A DNA stretch of 64,000 nt, taken from positions 2,790,001 to 2,854,000 of the forward strand of contig NZ_LT629757.1 of the NCBI RefSeq assembly GCF_900104965.1. Reading direction: 5' to 3'. Both the position numbers and the translations under genes were made by a program. This DNA comes from Nocardioides scoriae. Lineage in GTDB: Bacteria; Actinomycetota; Actinomycetes; Propionibacteriales; Nocardioidaceae. The notes beneath the pieces are model-generated. The model made no database searches. It saw nothing but the letters and a program-made list of their open reading frames with translations, and had not been told where the DNA came from. Each line of letters opens with the position of its first letter. The stretch's first letter is position 1. Of the stretch, positions 1 through 9,388 are shown piece by piece.

Positions 1-136
1 TCTGGGCGTACGTGGCCGCCGCGTGCAGATCCCACTCCACGGCGGCGATCGGGGCGAATCGCCCGGTCGAAACGAAACCCGAGGTCAGCCCCCCACAGCC
101 GGCGAAAAGATCCATGAGCTTCGCTTCTCCCGACAC
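1..136 (-). CDS. C5-cytosine DNA methyltransferase, 5' end only (cut by window edge)
   Basis: Only the first 45 or so codons lie in the window; the gene continues past the left edge. The reverse strand reads MDLFAGCGGLTSGF, which is motif I (SAM binding) of C5-cytosine DNA methyltransferases, followed by AAVEWDLHAAATYA, matching the next conserved block of the family. The GTG at 136 gives seven residues before MDLFAG; the ATG at 115 is the alternative. It lies 41 bp past the vsr stop and is the last visible gene of the defence operon. The enzyme would methylate cytosine, the usual source of the T:G mismatches that Vsr repairs. Class 2 DISARM also uses a C5 methylase (DrmMII), but the Vsr partner suggests a Dcm-like modification enzyme. 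Catalytic PCQ motif and target-recognition domain are outside the window. Confidence 0.85.
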   Translation of the reverse strand, partial: MSGEAKLMDLFAGCGGLTSGFVSTGRFAPIAAVEWDLHAAATYAQ

Positions 137-177
137 GCCGGCAGCGTACGTGAGCGGGGGGACACTGTGCCGCAGGC

Positions 178-639
178 TCACCACGGGCGCACGGCTGCGA
201 CGACGCGCACGGCGGCCTCGCTCACCGCCTCGTGCTCCCACACCCGCACCACCGCCCATCCGGCGTCGATCAGCACGGCGTCCGTGTCACGGTCCCGCCG
301 GACGTTTCCGGCCAGCTTCTCCGACCACCAGGCGCCGTTCGCCTTGGGCGACGTGGCGTGCTCCGGGCACGCGTGCCAGAAGCACCCGTCGACGAACACA
401 GCCACCTGCCTGCGCGGGAAGGCGACGTCGATTGTTCTCCTGGGGCGGCCGGGGACCGGCCAGCCGATGCGGTAGCGCAGCCCGAGACGGTGCAGCTCAC
501 GGCGCAGCGCCAGCTCCGGAACGGTGCCCAGCCGTCTCTGCCGGCTCATGCGTGACGCGACCTCTGCGGAGGACGCTCTGACGGGTCCGTTTCGTAGCGG
601 CCCCGCCGCCGGCTCCCCGCCGTTCAGGCGAGCACCCAC
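178..639 (-). CDS. vsr: Very short patch repair (Vsr) endonuclease
   Basis: Vsr nicks next to T:G mismatches formed by deamination of 5-methylcytosine. The protein shows the family landmarks in order: an N-terminal helix with MSRQRRLGTVPELALRREL, the catalytic-Asp strand RRTIDVAF, the VAVFVDGCFWHACPEH block with metal-site Cys/His residues, WWSEKLAGNVRRDRDT, and the closing AGWAVVRVWEHE. The start is uncertain. The GTG at 639 (153 residues) keeps the conserved helix that begins before MSRQRR but overlaps the upstream gene by 16 bp. The ATG at 549 gives a shorter 123-residue form. It lies between a small winged-helix-like gene and a C5 methyltransferase, the usual Dcm-Vsr pairing, here carried inside a DISARM-type operon. 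The catalytic core is intact, unlike the second vsr copy near 28.8 kb. Confidence 0.88.
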   Translation of the reverse strand: MGARLNGGEPAAGPLRNGPVRASSAEVASRMSRQRRLGTVPELALRRELHRLGLRYRIGWPVPGRPRRTIDVAFPRRQVAVFVDGCFWHACPEHATSPKANGAWWSEKLAGNVRRDRDTDAVLIDAGWAVVRVWEHEAVSEAAVRVVAAVRPW

Positions 640-869
640 GGGGTCCCGGGGCGCCGGCCGTTCGCCGGTCGCAGAACACCGCTGTCGCGCAGCGTCTGCG
701 CCGCCCACCTGATGTCGTACTGCCAGGTGTAGAACAGGTCGCCGGAAGCGCGCAGATCATGCTCGTGACGCTGCCAGACCTCCCGTGCCACCTGCACCAC
801 CGTCCCGCTCCCACCGAGGTTCTTCAGCGCCTCGATCACCCAGCTCTTCAGGTCACTCTTGGTCGCCAC
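624..869 (-). CDS. Small winged-helix-like protein of the defence operon
   Basis: An 81-residue protein starting at GTG 869, with a purine-rich GGGGGAG about 4 bp upstream. It begins ATKSDLKSWVIEALKNLGGSGTVVQVAREVWQ and continues with HEHDLRASGDLFYTWQYDIRWAAQTLRDSGVLR, ending in a short basic tail. The pattern of helix, helix-turn-helix and tryptophan-rich helix with 'AAQTLRDSGVL' resembles the Mrr N-terminal-like winged helix often found beside restriction genes. I infer DNA binding; no catalytic residues are visible. It sits 15 bp downstream of the UvrD-like gene and overlaps vsr if the longer vsr start is used, so it is co-transcribed. It could be a specificity or recruitment subunit, or a regulator of the operon; the sequence alone does not decide. 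Confidence 0.6.
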   Translation of the reverse strand: MATKSDLKSWVIEALKNLGGSGTVVQVAREVWQRHEHDLRASGDLFYTWQYDIRWAAQTLRDSGVLRPANGRRPGTPWVLA

Positions 870-884
870 CGCTCCCCCATTCGC

Positions 885-3089
885 TCACGACGTAGCTCGT
901 TCGAAGAATTCGCTCGGGTCGCCCGTCCACAGCACAACGAGCTCGTCCCTTGCGCGCGTGGCCGCGACGTAGAACAGGGAGCGCTCTCGCAAGACGGCGT
1001 CGTCGCGTTCCTGATCGGTGAGTCCCTTGAGGACGTACTGCGCCGGCATGAGGCTGCTGTCCGCACCGAAGATGACGACACGGGAGAACTCCATGCCCTT
1101 GGCGCGGTGCATGGTCATCACGACGGGGTCCTTGGCCGTCTGCGCTTGGTTGGTCACCACGCGGACCTTGGTGCCGCGTTCGTCCAGACCGCGCGAAACC
1201 TGCTGAGCCTGGGTCGCGTCCCGCACGAGGATGCCGATCGAGTCCGGCGCCGCACCGGCAGTCACCCAGGCCCGCACCAGATCGGCGCAGGCGTCGAGCT
1301 CTTGGGTGAGGTTGTCCGCGCGGATGAGCTGTGGGGCGGGACCCAACCGGGCGGAGCGGTAGCCCGACACCTCGGCCGCGTCGGACTCCAGGTCGCTGTA
1401 GCCGCCGGTTTCGAGTACCTGGACCGCGAAATGGAGGTTTTGAGCCGTTGTCCGGTAGTTCAGCTGTAGACGCCTGGAACGCCCGACGATCTTGATGCCC
1501 AAGCGACCGAGCACCACTCGCTGGCCGTAGATCCGCTGATGGGCGTCCTCGGCTATGAAGAGGTCGTCCTGCCCCTCGGGTACGAGGGCTCTGAGAAACT
1601 GCCAGTGGGTCGGGCGGAGGTCCTGACCCTCGTCCACCAGCACGTGGTCGACGAGCGGCGATGACCTACGGCCGAGGGCCTCAGCGGCTACCGCCGCGGC
1701 CTCACCGAAGTCGATTCCTCCGTCGATACTCGATCGGGCGCGGTAGCTCTCGACGACCTTCCAGACCTCGGCGCGACGGACACGGTCCAGGGCGACGCCG
1801 CGGCCGGGTCGACGCGCCTTGAAGTAGCCGTCCCTCGACGTGATCCGACCGGGCACGACGACCATGTCGTACTCCGCCTGGAAGAACGCTGCGTGCCGCA
1901 GGTCTGCTGGGAGGTCGGCGTCGGAGGAGGCGACCGCGTCGCGCCACCGCTCGTCGCTGTCGACCAGGCGCGCTGCGATGCGTTCGCTGCGATCCCCGAG
2001 GACCGCCGAGACTGCGGCCGACATGTGAGCCGAGTTCGTCCGGATCGCCGCGCTGACTGCGGCATCGATGCCGACCACCAGCACACCGGCGTCGCCGAGC
2101 TTGTCCGCCAGCACGACCGTCGGGTCGAGCGAGCGGAGCTCGCGCTTCATACCCTCGGCCAGGGTCTTGGTGAAGGTCGTGAGCACGATGCGGGCCGACG
2201 GGTCTGCCCGGTGGAGGCGTCTGGCGCGATGCAAGAGGACCACCGTCTTGCCCGTGCCCGCACCCCCGGAAAGCCGGAACGGTCCCGACGAGGTCTGCTC
2301 GACGTAGCGGCGCTGCTCCGGGTGGAGGAACACCTTCCAGGCGGCGAAGTCGCCCTCCTCGATGATGCGCCGTAGCTCCTCGTCCTCCTCGACGAAGGTG
2401 AACTGCATCGCCGCAGCTGGGTGTTTGAGGCCGGCGATCAGGTTGGTGTCCTCGTCCGGCCCGTCGTCAGTGCGCATCTCCTCGATCGCCAACGAAGCCT
2501 TGACCTCGGCTACGGACTCACCGCTGGCCAGCGCAATCAGAGCCGATCCCTGCCAGGGCACCAGGCCGGCTGCGAGCTCGAGCAGGGCGTCCTCGTCGGA
2601 GGCTTCCAGAGCCCCCACTGCGATGTCGGACTCGAAGCCGAGCTCCTCGACCAGATCCTCGAGGGACAGGCCGAGCGCGACCAGCGGTGTCGCTGTAGTC
2701 GCGTCCCCGATGGCGGTGCCATGCTCGTCACCTGCACCGACACGGTCGGCCGGGGACTCGGCAGTCACCTGCGTGATCCCGGTGACGGGGTTGAACGTCA
2801 GCCGGACCTTCTTCGCGACGTCGATGGCGTTGTCGTGTGGCCACACCCCCAGGTACACGTAGTGGGCCTCGGTCCCCGAACCCTGAACCTTGAACAGCAC
2901 GGCGCGCCAGAACTGTGACACCCGGCCGGTGCGTACACGTGAGTCGGTGGAGTTCTGGATGGGCTCGATGTGTAGCCCGGGCAGGGCATCGTTGGCGCTC
3001 AGCTTTTCCAGGAAGGCGTACGCCTTGCCGCGCACCGAACCGTCCACCCTATTGCCGGCATCCTGCACGGCCATCACGATCTGGGGCAT
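885..3089 (-). CDS. UvrD/Rep-family helicase with RelE-like N-terminal domain
   Basis: A 734-residue superfamily 1 helicase. Residues about 20-100 contain 'KAYAFLEKLSANDALPGLHIEPIQ', then a pattern ending RVSQFWRAVLF and a hydrophobic 'YVYLGVWPHDNA' strand. This is the layout of RelE/ParE-type small basic folds. Residues about 150-230 form a helical acidic region. The ATPase core follows: LSGGAGTGKTVVLLHRA (Walker A, near 275), LVDEGQDL (Walker B, near 485), IAEDAHQRIYGQ, LQLNYRTT, TMHRAKGMEFSRVV and VAATRARDELVV, so all main SF1A motifs are present. The ATG at 3089 overlaps the upstream stop as TGATG. Helicases with this front end are often encoded in defence loci. Here it could unwind DNA for the neighbouring nuclease-bearing helicase. 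Whether the RelE-like part is an active RNase or only a binding module cannot be told. Confidence 0.82.
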   Translation of the reverse strand: MPQIVMAVQDAGNRVDGSVRGKAYAFLEKLSANDALPGLHIEPIQNSTDSRVRTGRVSQFWRAVLFKVQGSGTEAHYVYLGVWPHDNAIDVAKKVRLTFNPVTGITQVTAESPADRVGAGDEHGTAIGDATTATPLVALGLSLEDLVEELGFESDIAVGALEASDEDALLELAAGLVPWQGSALIALASGESVAEVKASLAIEEMRTDDGPDEDTNLIAGLKHPAAAMQFTFVEEDEELRRIIEEGDFAAWKVFLHPEQRRYVEQTSSGPFRLSGGAGTGKTVVLLHRARRLHRADPSARIVLTTFTKTLAEGMKRELRSLDPTVVLADKLGDAGVLVVGIDAAVSAAIRTNSAHMSAAVSAVLGDRSERIAARLVDSDERWRDAVASSDADLPADLRHAAFFQAEYDMVVVPGRITSRDGYFKARRPGRGVALDRVRRAEVWKVVESYRARSSIDGGIDFGEAAAVAAEALGRRSSPLVDHVLVDEGQDLRPTHWQFLRALVPEGQDDLFIAEDAHQRIYGQRVVLGRLGIKIVGRSRRLQLNYRTTAQNLHFAVQVLETGGYSDLESDAAEVSGYRSARLGPAPQLIRADNLTQELDACADLVRAWVTAGAAPDSIGILVRDATQAQQVSRGLDERGTKVRVVTNQAQTAKDPVVMTMHRAKGMEFSRVVIFGADSSLMPAQYVLKGLTDQERDDAVLRERSLFYVAATRARDELVVLWTGDPSEFFERATS

Positions 3090-6000
3090 CAGGCCTCTTC
3101 CTGTCGCAGTGCGTCACGGATGTCGTGGATCTCGGGTCGCACGATGCGCCAACCGGTGCCGGTGAGATCGGAGCGATCCTGGTCGTCGAGCCCGATGTCC
3201 ACCGCCACGGAGACATCGGGCCAGGCGAGGTCGATCGGGATTCCGTCCGGCCCCTCGTGCCCGATCTTCGCGCCGACCACGCCGGCCGCGTGGAGATCGA
3301 TGACCAGGGCACGCACCCCCGCGTCGGCGAAGGCGAGGTCGGCACGGAGCTCCTCCGGGACGTCGTCGTCGAGGTCTGTGCCGGCGGCAGCGCCGGCGTC
3401 GGCGTCGGCGCCGGCCAGGCTGGTCACGGTGATCGTCGTCGCGTGCGTGCGCAGGTTGAGCAGGTTCGAGAGGTGCAACCAATGACGCCACGCGTCCATG
3501 TGGGCCTGCCCCAGTCGGTGGTCCCCGTCGTCGAGCACCAGTGCGACCTCGCTGGCGGTGGCCGTACCGAGATTGCGAGCGAGGAGCGCGACCGTGTCGC
3601 CGACCCAGGCCCAGGAGGTGGGGGGTTCACCGGCGAGGGCTCCCCCGTCCAGCAGGCCTGCGGCCGCTTGCACCGCGGACTCGCCGCTGAGGACTCCGCG
3701 ATGCTGCGAGGACGCCATGGCGAACATCGGCAGCCAGTCGGCCAGCGCGGCGACGGTGGCCGGAGACGGATCCTGGATCCATCGGATCAGCCATCCCAGC
3801 GGACCGGCACGGACGAGATCGATCGCATCCGGGGTGAGTGCCCCCTGGGACATGCCCATGACGGCGCCGACCATCTGCTCGCCGAACCAGGGCGGCGCCG
3901 CTGGCGGATCGGTCAGGTCGCTCCAGGTGAGGGCGATGACCACGTGTCCCGCCTCGCGCAGTCGGGCGCGTTTGGCGACGTCGTCGTGGAGTCGGTTGAT
4001 CGCGGGGTTGGCGTGGAAGCGCCAACCGTCGCAGAAGATCATCACCGCAGGCACGGTGGTGTCGTTGCTGCGGAGGGCGAAGTCGGGCCGCGATCCCAGC
4101 ACGTTCTCCTGGGGATCGATCGTCCACACTCGTCCTCCGCCGAGCGTGATCACATAGCGGTTGCCGTTGGGTCCGGGCTTCTCGTCGACCGTCGCCCCCG
4201 CCGTCTTGAGGCGATCGCGGATCACCTGGCGGAACTTCTGCTCCAGGTGGCTCTCGGGGTCGAACCCGGTCGTTTCGTCGTCGGTCAGTGCCCATTCGCC
4301 GGTCGGGACGGGCTCGTCGGAGCTCCCGGTCCCGGCGTTGAGCAGGTCGCGCAGATGGCGTTCGGCGGCGACCCGCGAGACCCTGACCGCCCCGCCTGGG
4401 CCTGCGAACGGGAGCAGGCAGCGGTGGCACGACGCCCGTCCCTCGTCACGACAGGGACAGTCCCGCACCACTTCGTACGCCGCGAAGAGGACGGCGCGCA
4501 GCATCTCCGGCTCGGCGAGCTCCGCGAGGTAGCCGGTGCCACCCGGCACGACGTCGTGCAGCAGCAGCGCCGGCAGGTTGTCGGTCCCGCCCGGTGTGGG
4601 GTCCTCCACGAGTTCGACGGCCAGGTGGACGGGCGCACCGCCGATGTGATCGCGCAGACCCAGGAGCAGCGCCGCGGCGAGGCTGGGAGTGGCGAAGGAG
4701 TCGCCGAGCGACACCGACACTGGGAGCCGCACGACGAGCCCTTCGGTGCGCAGGATCCGCGACAGCGCGACCAGCCGGGTCTTCTCCTCCGCGGCGGCGC
4801 GAAGCGAGCACCACGGACGGTGCTCGGTGGCGTTGTTGCGATGGGTCGCGTTGTCGATCTGGCCGCACTCCGAGCACACCCGGAACAGCAGTGCGTTGCG
4901 CTCCTGACCTGCAACCGTGCGCAGTCCACCGTGACCCACCGAGCGGCCGAGATTCAGCCAACGGATGGTCAGGTCCTTCTGGTAGCGGACGCCGAAGCCG
5001 TAGCCGTCGACGTACCAGCGCCGCGACACCAGCGTCGGGTCGATGTCGGCCGCCACCACGATGTCGAAGGGCTCGCGCAGGCGGTCGTCGCGCGCGTCGT
5101 CGATCATCGCCTCGTCGCGCTTCATCATCGCGGACACCTGGTCGAGCTCCACCACGTCGAGCCGCTGCTTGACGTCGGCGAGGGCGGCGGAGCCGCAACG
5201 CGGACACGCGTCGATGCCCGCCGATCCTGGTGCGACCCGATCGGCGAAACCGCAGGCCGGGCAGAAGCACCAACGGTGGGCGGCTTCACCGTCTCGGCCC
5301 AGGTCGACGGCGTCGATGCTGATCTGGTGTCCCTGGGCGTAGAACGTGGCGCCCGGCGCGAAGTCCCGGAGCGCCAGGGCGGCACCGCGGTGATACGAGT
5401 ACGGCTCGGTCCGCCAGTCCCCCACGTCGGTGTCGAACCAGGACAGCGACACGTCGAGGGTGACCGTGTCGTCGAGGAGCGTGTAGTTCGGCAGCAGCCC
5501 GTGCGCTTCGAGGACCCCGATCCAGTGCTCTCCACGGAGGTCGGTTCGTTGCTTCAGCAGCAGCTTGCGCGCCGAGAGCGCTGACCTGAACGCCAGCTCG
5601 TCGTCCTCGGTGCGGGCCGGCGACTTCGCCCGACGCTCGAGCTCGGGCAGTGACTCCTGGATCGCATCGATGCGGTGACCGAGAGTCTCGACCTCGGTGC
5701 GCCAACGGAGCGACTCCTCGTGGACACGCACGGACAACGCGCTCGTGAGCGGCGTGCTGCCCGGGGTGACCCAGTCCCGCAGCGACTTCTCGGCCTCCTT
5801 GGTGAGGGAGGGGAACCCGTGCAGGAACGCGTCCAGATGGTCGAGGTCCTGCTCTCCGTCGACGACGAGCGCGTGCAGATAGGTGCCGACGGCGGGCGCC
5901 TCCATGGCCTCGGTCGCCGTCGTGGGATGCGGCGCATCGCCACGTCGAGCAAGGCGGTCGGCGAGCGAGGCGACGTACTGCCGACGGAGGATCTCCTCGG

Positions 6001-9000
6001 CGTCGAGGTAGGTCGCCGGCGGGCGGACCTGTCCGTTGATCATCGACAGCGGTTCGCCCAGCTGAGGCAGTTGGTCGCCGCGGCCCCGCACGAAGGCAAG
6101 GTCGAGAGCGTTGCCGGTGAGCCGGCCGGCACGTCCGACGCGCTGGAGGTACGCCGCGACCGAACGCGGCAGCGAGGCGAGCATGACGGTCGACAGGTCG
6201 CCGATGTCGATGCCCATCTCGAGGGTGGGGGTGGCGACCAGGACGTTGGGGGCCTCCGGGTCGTCGGCGCGGCTCTTGAAGCCGTTCTCGTAGGCCAGGC
6301 GCGTCTCGTCGTCGAGCAGGCTGGTGTGCTCCCGCGCGAGCACCCGCTGGATCTGCTTCGCGGCGTACATCCGTCGGTAGAAGTTGTCGACCAGCGGAGC
6401 CCGACGTCGACGTCCGGCGCACCGGGCCACATCGCACGGCGCGCCCTCGAGCTGCGCGGTCACGAGTGGGCTGCCCGGGGTGTGGGCCTGACAGGCGTCG
6501 CAGACGAGCAGGTGCTCGGTCGATCCAAGCGCTGCGTCGGGCACGACCTGCACGAGCACCTTGGTGGCGGAGATCTGATAGATCGTGGCTCCGCCCTGAG
6601 AGGTGGAGGTGAGCAGGACGTCGCGCTTCGCCAGGCGCTCGAGAAGCAGCCGCGCGAGTGTCGCGCCCTGGGTGGCGCCGGTCCCGAGCACCTTGCCGGC
6701 CCACACGGCGTACCAGCTGCGCGGTGTCGTGACCGGGTCGAGGTCGACGTCGCGGGTCAGCTTCTCGCCGCCGACGCGGGGGTAGCCCGGAGCGGCGCGC
6801 CCGGCGGGGAACGCGGGCATGCCCTCACCCTTGGGCCGACCACCCCAGACGTGGTAGCGGGCGCCGTCGTGGTCGACGTAGCGGCGGAACCACTCGTGCT
6901 CGATCGCACCGCGCTCCCGCATGCGCTCGAGCACGCCACGCGCCCATTGCACGAGCTGGGTGTCCTCGGGCGCGAAGGCGCCGAGCGTGCCGGTCCCGCC
7001 CGCGTCGGCGACCGCCTGCCTCGCCGCGGCGAGCAGCGTCGCCTCGGGTACGTCGACGTGGGCGGTCACGCTGCCGGTCCGCTCGAGGGTGCGGCCGACC
7101 CGGGACTGGAGGCCGAACTCGAGGACCGCGTCGAGGAGGAGGCGGCGGCGCACCATCGTGCGCACCTTGGGGGTGACCCGGGCAAGGGTGGCCGCCTCCC
7201 AGAAGCCCCGGAGCTTGCTCCACCCGGCAAGGTCGGGCGGGAGGATGCGGTGTCGGTTCTGCCGGTCGTCGCCGGCCGACTCGATGACCCGGTCGACGAG
7301 CGCGTCAAGAGTACGGGGGTGGTCGTTCACGGCGCTGCGGAGCACCGAGCGCAGCGTGAGGCCGTGCGAGCGGCTCTGCACGAAGCCTGCGCGGTGCGCG
7401 GCGTCCTGGACGCTGTCGGTGAAGACCAGCGCCTTCTTCTCCGCCGGGTCGAGATGCGGATCGCCGAACAGTGTCGACAGCGTCACCGAGAGCTGGGTGG
7501 CGACCGCGGAGCCGACGAAGCGGATGGCGTCGCGGGTGCGACACGACGGGCAGGTGTCGTCCTTGGACGCCTTGCCGGCCTCGTCGCCGACGTGCATGAG
7601 GACGGGGAGGACTCGACCCTCGCGCAGGTCGGCCTCGACTGTCGGTGGCGCCGTGAGGAAGCGCCGCTCGCGGGTGTGGAACCAGCGCAGTCCCTCGACG
7701 GGCGCGGCGTCGTCCAACGCGGAGAACGCCTCGGCCTCCGGCAGAGCGAGCAGGACGGCCCGGAAGCGCTCGTCCTTGGCCAGGGCACGCTTGCGGATCG
7801 TGTCGTCGTCGGTGTCGAGATCCGTGCCGGTAGGGGCGAGTGCGACGCCCCATCCCGAGCGTCCGCAGTGACGACAGAAGAGGGACGGGAACCACGGCTC
7901 GGAGCCGACGACGCCCTCGTCCTGCACGATCTCGCCGTCGTCGAACCAGCGATAGCGCACGTCGAGCGAGGCCGAGCGGTCGAGTCGGGACAGCTCGCGG
8001 ATCCACAGGTGCAGCTCGATCGACGGCATGACCCGGCCGTGCGCGGCCCGCAGGTGGCTCAGCGCGGCGACGAAGCACAGCAGGTAGGCCTCTGCCTCCT
8101 CCTGCTCGAGGCCCGCCCCTGCCACCGCGACGTCGGCGAGGTCGGCCACGTCCGCGGCTGCTGCGGCAGTGCGGATCAGCCGACCGGTCAGGGGGTGCGC
8201 GCGGAAGAGATCGAGGTCGTCGAGGCCGGTGGACGACCGATCCGGGAAGAGCACACCGGCGACCGCTGCGGTGATCGCTTCCCCTGTCGGATCCTGGCCG
8301 AGGGCGTCGACGGCTGCTGCCACGTCGCGTGCGGCACGAGCACTGTCCTCGATCGTCACGCCGGCGTCGGACACGGCGACCAGCGACGGCGCCTCCCACT
8401 GCTCGGCGGTCACGCGCGACTCGGTGACGACACAGTCCGCGCCGATGGGCTCCCCGAAGACGGTGGTGGCGAAGTCGGCGATGGCCTGACCGTCGCCTTC
8501 TCCGCCGAGCGTCGCCGACGTCGCCACGGGGGTGATGCGTCCGAGGGGACGGTCGCGGTCGTCGTCGGTGAGGTCGGCGTGGCTGTCGGGCCAGTGGCTC
8601 TTGAGCGTCAGCCCGAGACGTCGGAGGAGCATGGCCACGTCGGTGCCCTGGGCGCCGTCGTAGGTGTGGAACTCGTCGAGCACGAGGTAGCGCAGGCTCA
8701 ATGCGCTCTGCTCCCAGATCCGAGCATCTGCGTGCCGCAGCAGCAGCTGGTCGAGCATCTTGTAGTTGGTGAGGAGGATGTCGGGGGCGCTGCTGCGGAT
8801 GACGTCACGGTCGGTGATCAGGCTGTCGGCCGAGACCTTCGTGCGCGTCGGGCCCGCCTGTCCGGTGTAGAGCGCGGCGGTGACGCCGGCCAGGGCCTCG
8901 TGGGTGGTGATCATCTCCGCGAGACGCCCGGCCTGGTCGTTGGCCAACGCATTCATCGGATAGAGCAGCAGCGCCTTGGTGCCCTGCTCCCCCACCCGCT

Positions 9001-9388
9001 TGGCGCGCAGCACGTGGTCGAGGATCGGGTGGAGGAACGCCTCGGTCTTGCCGGAGCCGGTGCCCGTGGTGAGCACGGTGGGCAGGGGACGCGGTTGGTC
9101 GGGACCGAGGTCGAGGCTGGTCAACCGAGCGAACGTCTCGGCCTGGTGACCGTAGGGCGAGAACCCCTCGTACCACCCCAGGTGGTCGCGCCACCCGTCG
9201 GCGGCCGGCTCGAACGGGAGCCGCAGGCGGAGATACGGCCCCTTGAAGATCCCCGTGTCCGGGTGGGAGAGGAAGTCGAGCAGCGTCGCGCGGGCGTCCT
9301 CGTCGGCGAGCGACAGGGTCGTCCCGAGGTAGTCGAGCAGACCCTCGCGGATCGCTCTCGCTTGAACCGTGGGCAGCAGCTCACCCAT
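3089..9388 (-). CDS. Giant DEAD/DEAH helicase with MZB/DUF1998 zinc region and putative C-terminal nuclease
   Basis: A 2,099-residue superfamily 2 helicase. The N-terminal lobe has TGTGSGKT (Walker A, residues 108-115), LLLYPMNALANDQ, LVLDEFHTYDGAQG (DEFH box) and TSATLGG. The second lobe carries LVATPTLEMGIDIG and QRVGRAGRL (motif VI). A zinc ribbon (CPACGF...CPRCGS) lies near residue 1374, and a C-P-C-x7-C-x2-C cluster near 1640-1660 is the MZB/DUF1998 signature also seen in MrfA/YprA-like helicases and DrmB. Residues about 1700-1850 resemble a PD-(D/E)xK nuclease (RPDFALRS...AVMIFCDGWRFH...RLREAGHVVIALTW). It starts at ATG 9388, overlapping the methylase gene by 8 bp, and is coupled to the UvrD gene by TGATG. 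Standard DISARM has no such protein. It may supply the nuclease that DrmC provides elsewhere; that role is inference. Confidence 0.8.
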   Translation of the reverse strand: MGELLPTVQARAIREGLLDYLGTTLSLADEDARATLLDFLSHPDTGIFKGPYLRLRLPFEPAADGWRDHLGWYEGFSPYGHQAETFARLTSLDLGPDQPRPLPTVLTTGTGSGKTEAFLHPILDHVLRAKRVGEQGTKALLLYPMNALANDQAGRLAEMITTHEALAGVTAALYTGQAGPTRTKVSADSLITDRDVIRSSAPDILLTNYKMLDQLLLRHADARIWEQSALSLRYLVLDEFHTYDGAQGTDVAMLLRRLGLTLKSHWPDSHADLTDDDRDRPLGRITPVATSATLGGEGDGQAIADFATTVFGEPIGADCVVTESRVTAEQWEAPSLVAVSDAGVTIEDSARAARDVAAAVDALGQDPTGEAITAAVAGVLFPDRSSTGLDDLDLFRAHPLTGRLIRTAAAAADVADLADVAVAGAGLEQEEAEAYLLCFVAALSHLRAAHGRVMPSIELHLWIRELSRLDRSASLDVRYRWFDDGEIVQDEGVVGSEPWFPSLFCRHCGRSGWGVALAPTGTDLDTDDDTIRKRALAKDERFRAVLLALPEAEAFSALDDAAPVEGLRWFHTRERRFLTAPPTVEADLREGRVLPVLMHVGDEAGKASKDDTCPSCRTRDAIRFVGSAVATQLSVTLSTLFGDPHLDPAEKKALVFTDSVQDAAHRAGFVQSRSHGLTLRSVLRSAVNDHPRTLDALVDRVIESAGDDRQNRHRILPPDLAGWSKLRGFWEAATLARVTPKVRTMVRRRLLLDAVLEFGLQSRVGRTLERTGSVTAHVDVPEATLLAAARQAVADAGGTGTLGAFAPEDTQLVQWARGVLERMRERGAIEHEWFRRYVDHDGARYHVWGGRPKGEGMPAFPAGRAAPGYPRVGGEKLTRDVDLDPVTTPRSWYAVWAGKVLGTGATQGATLARLLLERLAKRDVLLTSTSQGGATIYQISATKVLVQVVPDAALGSTEHLLVCDACQAHTPGSPLVTAQLEGAPCDVARCAGRRRRAPLVDNFYRRMYAAKQIQRVLAREHTSLLDDETRLAYENGFKSRADDPEAPNVLVATPTLEMGIDIGDLSTVMLASLPRSVAAYLQRVGRAGRLTGNALDLAFVRGRGDQLPQLGEPLSMINGQVRPPATYLDAEEILRRQYVASLADRLARRGDAPHPTTATEAMEAPAVGTYLHALVVDGEQDLDHLDAFLHGFPSLTKEAEKSLRDWVTPGSTPLTSALSVRVHEESLRWRTEVETLGHRIDAIQESLPELERRAKSPARTEDDELAFRSALSARKLLLKQRTDLRGEHWIGVLEAHGLLPNYTLLDDTVTLDVSLSWFDTDVGDWRTEPYSYHRGAALALRDFAPGATFYAQGHQISIDAVDLGRDGEAAHRWCFCPACGFADRVAPGSAGIDACPRCGSAALADVKQRLDVVELDQVSAMMKRDEAMIDDARDDRLREPFDIVVAADIDPTLVSRRWYVDGYGFGVRYQKDLTIRWLNLGRSVGHGGLRTVAGQERNALLFRVCSECGQIDNATHRNNATEHRPWCSLRAAAEEKTRLVALSRILRTEGLVVRLPVSVSLGDSFATPSLAAALLLGLRDHIGGAPVHLAVELVEDPTPGGTDNLPALLLHDVVPGGTGYLAELAEPEMLRAVLFAAYEVVRDCPCRDEGRASCHRCLLPFAGPGGAVRVSRVAAERHLRDLLNAGTGSSDEPVPTGEWALTDDETTGFDPESHLEQKFRQVIRDRLKTAGATVDEKPGPNGNRYVITLGGGRVWTIDPQENVLGSRPDFALRSNDTTVPAVMIFCDGWRFHANPAINRLHDDVAKRARLREAGHVVIALTWSDLTDPPAAPPWFGEQMVGAVMGMSQGALTPDAIDLVRAGPLGWLIRWIQDPSPATVAALADWLPMFAMASSQHRGVLSGESAVQAAAGLLDGGALAGEPPTSWAWVGDTVALLARNLGTATASEVALVLDDGDHRLGQAHMDAWRHWLHLSNLLNLRTHATTITVTSLAGADADAGAAAGTDLDDDVPEELRADLAFADAGVRALVIDLHAAGVVGAKIGHEGPDGIPIDLAWPDVSVAVDIGLDDQDRSDLTGTGWRIVRPEIHDIRDALRQEEA

